Below are positions 60,334 to 64,000 of a DNA stretch of 64,000 nucleotides, one piece after another. A program made the position numbers and the translations under genes. A model generated the notes under the pieces. It saw only the letters and a list, made by a program, of their open reading frames with translations. It searched no databases and had not been told where the DNA came from. The DNA comes from Glaciimonas sp. PAMC28666 (GTDB taxonomy: Bacteria > Pseudomonadota > Gammaproteobacteria > Burkholderiales > Burkholderiaceae_D), in contig NZ_CP070304.1 in the NCBI RefSeq assembly GCF_016917355.1, forward strand, positions 3,038,001 to 3,102,000, read 5' to 3'. Position 1 is the first letter of the stretch. Every line of letters starts with the position of its first letter.

Positions 60334-62730
60334 ATGCATTTTTTGACACGATTTTCATCAGTGCCCCTTTCACAATCGTCGCCGCAATCATTGCTGTCGT
60401 CTCCACGCCGCTCGCCTTTTCGCGGACCTGCGGCTGGGCGCAAGCGCCAGATAGCGCGGTTGCCGCCGCCCCGTATGCAACGCCTCGCTTGGCTGATTGC
60501 GTCCGTATTGGCTTCTGCGATGCCGATATTCGTGTCGTCTCCAGCGATGGCGCAAACCGCACCGGTCCGGCCACCACGCGTCGACGAGAGCAATTTGCCC
60601 ACCACCGTGGAGGCCAATCAGATGACCGGACGGCCAGATCGGGTGTTGAATCTCGACAACAATGTCGATCTGACACGCGGACAGACCGAGGTGAAATCCG
60701 ATAAGGCAACTTATCGCATCATCGAAAACGAGGTCGAAGCTCACGGTTGTGTTCGCATGAACCGCTATGGCGACGAATATACCGGAAACGATCTCAAGCT
60801 GAATATGGATTCGGGTGAGGGGTTTTTAACCCAGCCGACCTATAAATTTGGTATCAACGGTGGCCACGGTGCTGCTGAACGGTATGATTTTCAGGACGAA
60901 GACCATGCGCGAGCGATTACGGGAACCTATACGACTTGCCCCGGTACCAATCCCGATTGGTACATTAAAGCCAATACAATGGATATCGACACCGGTCGCG
61001 GCGAAGGTTTAGCCCACGGCGGTATATTGTATTTTAAAGATGTGCCGATCCTGGCTTCGCCGATTTTGTCATTCCCGCTGTCAAGCGACCGTCAGTCCGG
61101 ATTTTTGCCGCCGACGATCGGTGCCACCAGTACGGGCGGTGGCGAAATTAGCATGCCGTATTATTTTAATATCGCCCCCAACCGCGATCTGACGTTTACC
61201 CCGAATGTGATTACCAAGCGCGGTATTCAGCTGGGCCTGGAGGGACGCTATCTCGGCGATACCTATAGCGGCATCACCAAGCTCGAATATTTACCGAACG
61301 ATATGCTGACCAAGACCAATCGTTATGCGATTGAGTCAAATCACACCCAAAACTTTGGTGGTGGGTTTGGCATGTCCTGGAACGTCAATTACGCCTCCGA
61401 CAATCAATATCCGGACGATTTTTCCCGCTCAATTACCCAGAGTGCGCAACGATTGTTAAACCGCGAATTGGACCTTACCTATGGCGGAACCTATGGTAGC
61501 GTGACCGCGCTGGCATCACGCTATCAGGTATTGCAAGATTACGATGTCAACGGTAATCCATTGATTGTGCGTCCGTATGATCGGTTGCCCCAGGTGACTT
61601 ACACCGTTGGTCGCCAGGACGTCGGTGGCTTTGACTGGACGGTGAACGCGCAATACACACGGTTCAAGAACAGCTTATATGACGTTCCGACGACGGTGCA
61701 ATTGCCGGGCGAGGGAGACCGGCTGTATATTAATCCGCAGCTTTCCTATCCGATTATTGGTGCCAGTTATTTTTTGACACCAAAAATTCAACTGGACGCA
61801 ACGTCGTATAGCCTGACGGACGTGGTGCCTGGTGCGCCAACCAGTTTTAGTCGCGTGCTTCCGACGTTCTCGCTGGATGGTGGGCTGACTTTTGAACGCG
61901 AAGCCAAACTATTTGGCAACGCCGTGACTCAGACCCTGGAACCACGGATGTTTTATGTGCGCACACCCTATAAGGATCAGAATAATTACCCGCTGTTCGA
62001 TACCGGCGTCGCTGATTTCAATTTTGCGCAGATTTTCACAGAGAACAGTTTTGCCGGTCATGACCGTATTAGCGATGCAAATCAGCTAACTACGGCGGTC
62101 ACCTCTCGCTTTATTCAGGAGAATGGCGTCGAGCGTCTGCGTCTGGCGATCGGTCAACGTTTTTATTTCACGCCACCTCTGGTGACGTTGGATAACACGA
62201 TTACCAATAGTCGCTCTGATTTGCTGTTAGGGGCAAGCGGACAGGTCACCAGCACCCTCGGTATCGACAGTAACATTCAATATAGCCAAACTAATAATAC
62301 ACTGCAGCGTGCGAATTACAGTCTGCGCTGGCAGCCCGCACCCAAAGAGGTGATTAATTTCGCGTATCGTCTGGATCGCACTCCTGCAGATGTCGCATTG
62401 AATAACAACGAAGTACTGAAACAGGTCGATCTTTCCGCACAATGGCCAATAGCGAAGCGCTGGTATGGTGTGGGTCGTATCAACTATTCGTTGCAGGATC
62501 GTCGCGTTGCTGAAGGCTTGCTCGGCGTAGAGTACAAAGCGGACTGTTGGGTTTTTCGTGTAGTTGCACAGCGGACACCTACCTCGACAGCACAGACTAG
62601 CTCGGCATTATTTTTCCAGCTTGAATTGAATGGTTTGACCAAACTCGGCTCTAACCCGATGCAAGCGTTAAAAGGCAGCATCCCAGGTTATCAGAATGTA
62701 AATCAACCAGACAAGATCATCAGTAATTGA
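60334..62730 (+). CDS. lptD: LPS assembly outer membrane protein LptD
   Basis: 798-residue beta-barrel that, with LptE, inserts lipopolysaccharide into the outer leaflet. A basic n-region precedes a signal peptide (about residues 48-74, MQRLAWLIASVLASAMPIFV, ending AMAQ); then the LptA-like jellyroll (IIENEVEAHGCVRMNRYGDE) and a long barrel. Only three cysteines remain in the mature protein (in HGCVRM, TTCPGTN and KADCWVF), against four in E. coli with an adjacent CC pair. An ATG at residue 48 is an alternative start. Confidence 0.94.
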   Translation: MHFLTRFSSVPLSQSSPQSLLSSPRRSPFRGPAAGRKRQIARLPPPRMQRLAWLIASVLASAMPIFVSSPAMAQTAPVRPPRVDESNLPTTVEANQMTGRPDRVLNLDNNVDLTRGQTEVKSDKATYRIIENEVEAHGCVRMNRYGDEYTGNDLKLNMDSGEGFLTQPTYKFGINGGHGAAERYDFQDEDHARAITGTYTTCPGTNPDWYIKANTMDIDTGRGEGLAHGGILYFKDVPILASPILSFPLSSDRQSGFLPPTIGATSTGGGEISMPYYFNIAPNRDLTFTPNVITKRGIQLGLEGRYLGDTYSGITKLEYLPNDMLTKTNRYAIESNHTQNFGGGFGMSWNVNYASDNQYPDDFSRSITQSAQRLLNRELDLTYGGTYGSVTALASRYQVLQDYDVNGNPLIVRPYDRLPQVTYTVGRQDVGGFDWTVNAQYTRFKNSLYDVPTTVQLPGEGDRLYINPQLSYPIIGASYFLTPKIQLDATSYSLTDVVPGAPTSFSRVLPTFSLDGGLTFEREAKLFGNAVTQTLEPRMFYVRTPYKDQNNYPLFDTGVADFNFAQIFTENSFAGHDRISDANQLTTAVTSRFIQENGVERLRLAIGQRFYFTPPLVTLDNTITNSRSDLLLGASGQVTSTLGIDSNIQYSQTNNTLQRANYSLRWQPAPKEVINFAYRLDRTPADVALNNNEVLKQVDLSAQWPIAKRWYGVGRINYSLQDRRVAEGLLGVEYKADCWVFRVVAQRTPTSTAQTSSALFFQLELNGLTKLGSNPMQALKGSIPGYQNVNQPDKIISN

Positions 62731-62765
62731 ATCCGTCATACTTATATATGAATGCTCTCATCATT

Positions 62766-64000
62766 ATGCGTAAAACCAATCAGTCCAACAAAGCACAACT
62801 TGCCACTATCATTGTCGCGACGCTGTTAAATGTCACTTCTGGCGCATGGGCACAGAACTCGGCAGCCAGCCCGTTGAGCCCACCCCTCATGCCATCGCCA
62901 ACCACATCAACTGCTAGGGGAGCCGCTGCGCCGTCGACGACGGCCAGCAATACACCAGAGACGATCGATGCGATTGTGGCGGTGGTAAATAACGAAGTCA
63001 TCACGCGCCAGGAGCTAGCCTTGCGCCTGAAAGATGTTATTCAACGTATGAAAAGCCAGGGGATGGAAATACCGCCTCCGGCAGAACTGCAAAAACAATT
63101 GTTGGAGCGTCTGATTATGGAACGCGCCCAAGTCCAGGCAGCCAAAGAATTTGGATTGTCGGTTGATGACAAAATGCTCGATGCAGCCATTGGTCGCATA
63201 GCGGACCAAAATAAGATGTCGATGGCGGATTTCCGCAAGCAATTAATTCATGACAACATTCCATATCCCGCTTTCCGGGATGACATCCGTCGCGAAATTT
63301 TGCTGCAACGTCTGCGCGAGCGCGAAGTCGATAACAAAATTCAAATTACCGAATCCGAAGTCGATAATTATCTGATCGCCGAAGCCAACAACAAACAATC
63401 GCAACAGGCGCAGCAAGAAGTTAACCTTGCGCAAATTTTGATACGTGTGCCTGAAAACGCGACACCAGCGCAGGCGGCCGAGCGTCACAAGCGCGCTGAA
63501 GAGGTGCTGCAACAGCTCCGTTCAGGTGGTAACTTTGCCAAAATTGCGGCGACCTATTCGGATGCGCCTGATGCACTGACCGGTGGCGAATTAGGATGGC
63601 GTCAGCAGGATCGTTTGCCAAAGTTGTTCCTCGATGCGATTGCAACGCTGACACCGGGTCAGCTTTCACCGATCTTGCAGAGTGCGAACGGTTTCCATAT
63701 CATCCGGCTCAACGACAAACGCGCTTCGACCAATGTCGATAAGCCGGCGGCCGCGCCAGTCGAGCAAACTCACGTACGCCATATTTTAATCAAGGTAACG
63801 CCGACGGTATCCGCAGCTGAAGCCAAGAAGCGCTTGCTTGAATTGAAAGATCGCCTGGATAATAAGGCCGCGACTTTTGAAGACCTTGCAAAACTTTATT
63901 CGAATGATCTGTCAGCGTCTAAAGGTGGCGATCTCGGCTGGATTTACCCTGGCGACACGGTCCCGGAATTTCAGCGTGCGATGGATGCACTCAAGCCGGG
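62766..64000 (+). CDS. surA: Periplasmic chaperone / peptidyl-prolyl isomerase SurA (partial)
   Basis: The gene runs off the right edge; about 411 codons are present. SurA escorts outer membrane proteins, LptD among them, through the periplasm. It has a signal peptide (about residues 1-30, LATIIVATLLNVTSGAWAQ), a Pro/Ser/Thr/Ala-rich stretch, the N-terminal chaperone domain (IDAIVAVVNNEVITRQELAL) and two parvulin domains (EVNLAQILIRVPENA, then THVRHILIKVTPTVSA). It lacks a clear ribosome site; an in-frame ATG six codons earlier (62748) is equally possible. lptD ends 35 bases before. Confidence 0.92.
   Translation, partial: MRKTNQSNKAQLATIIVATLLNVTSGAWAQNSAASPLSPPLMPSPTTSTARGAAAPSTTASNTPETIDAIVAVVNNEVITRQELALRLKDVIQRMKSQGMEIPPPAELQKQLLERLIMERAQVQAAKEFGLSVDDKMLDAAIGRIADQNKMSMADFRKQLIHDNIPYPAFRDDIRREILLQRLREREVDNKIQITESEVDNYLIAEANNKQSQQAQQEVNLAQILIRVPENATPAQAAERHKRAEEVLQQLRSGGNFAKIAATYSDAPDALTGGELGWRQQDRLPKLFLDAIATLTPGQLSPILQSANGFHIIRLNDKRASTNVDKPAAAPVEQTHVRHILIKVTPTVSAAEAKKRLLELKDRLDNKAATFEDLAKLYSNDLSASKGGDLGWIYPGDTVPEFQRAMDALKP

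Overview
The window looks like a contiguous chromosomal segment of a betaproteobacterium, most likely Burkholderiales and within it an Oxalobacteraceae-type organism (Collimonas, Herbaspirillum or Glaciimonas are plausible). This rests on gene content: fdsA-fdhD-fdsD, zapA followed by 6S RNA and an EVE-domain gene, a small Trp-rich protein, DUF4148 and Bug-type binding proteins, and moderate GC with AT-rich intergenic DNA. The genus is inference. No tRNA, rRNA, CRISPR array, insertion sequence or phage gene was recognised.

Layout. 1-4.1 kb: end of an NAD-linked formate dehydrogenase operon (fdsA, fdhD, fdsD). 4.3-6.2 kb: a small FUSC-like membrane protein, a coiled-coil division protein with zapA, the 6S RNA with promoter and terminator, and an EVE protein. 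6.2-8.6 kb: a class II aldolase gene behind unusual repeats and a Bug-type periplasmic binding protein. 8.7-10.7 kb: lgt, a LysR regulator and a small Trp-rich membrane protein. 10.9-14.6 kb: a polar amino acid ABC importer headed by a GntR/FCD regulator. 14.8-17.7 kb: a giant MalT-like LuxR regulator, followed by a gene-poor stretch. 18.3-20.3 kb: an OmpW-like porin and a repeat-rich lipoprotein. 20.6-27.8 kb: a four-carbon sugar-acid (L-threonate/D-erythronate) catabolic operon. 27.9-29.1 kb: a DUF2235 hydrolase. 29.4-34.4 kb: an AaeAB-like efflux operon with its own outer membrane factor. 34.7-37.0 kb: DUF4148, mnmA and a Nudix hydrolase. 37.4-40.8 kb: proton-translocating transhydrogenase with panD nested inside. 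41.6-55.5 kb: an ABC-transporter-dependent (kps-type, Kdo-linked) capsule locus. 55.7-64 kb: ubiH, pepP, murU-amgK and, divergently, lptD-surA (surA runs off the edge).

How it fits together. The capsule locus is self-contained: KpsM/T/E/D export, its own Kdo supply (kdsA, kdsB, kdsD), the KpsC/KpsS Kdo-linker transferases and only two serotype-specific proteins, which look AT-richer than their surroundings. The tetronate operon combines two dehydrogenases (ltnD, denD) with a shared isomerase, kinase and decarboxylase (otnI, otnK, otnC) and an MFS importer. murU-amgK (cell-wall sugar recycling) and lptD-surA (outer-membrane assembly) share one divergent intergenic region.

The signals least explained by genes are short tandem repeats and palindromes: a six-fold 12-bp repeat and a perfect 12-bp inverted repeat before the aldolase gene, a three-fold 13-bp iteron before the GntR gene, a palindrome pair and an orphan terminator near 18 kb, a structured segment with a terminator between kdsB and kdsD, and a recurring habit of short tandem duplications at or just after stop codons. 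No clearly novel multi-gene system was identified; the best leads are these noncoding elements and the two-gene capsule-specific region.
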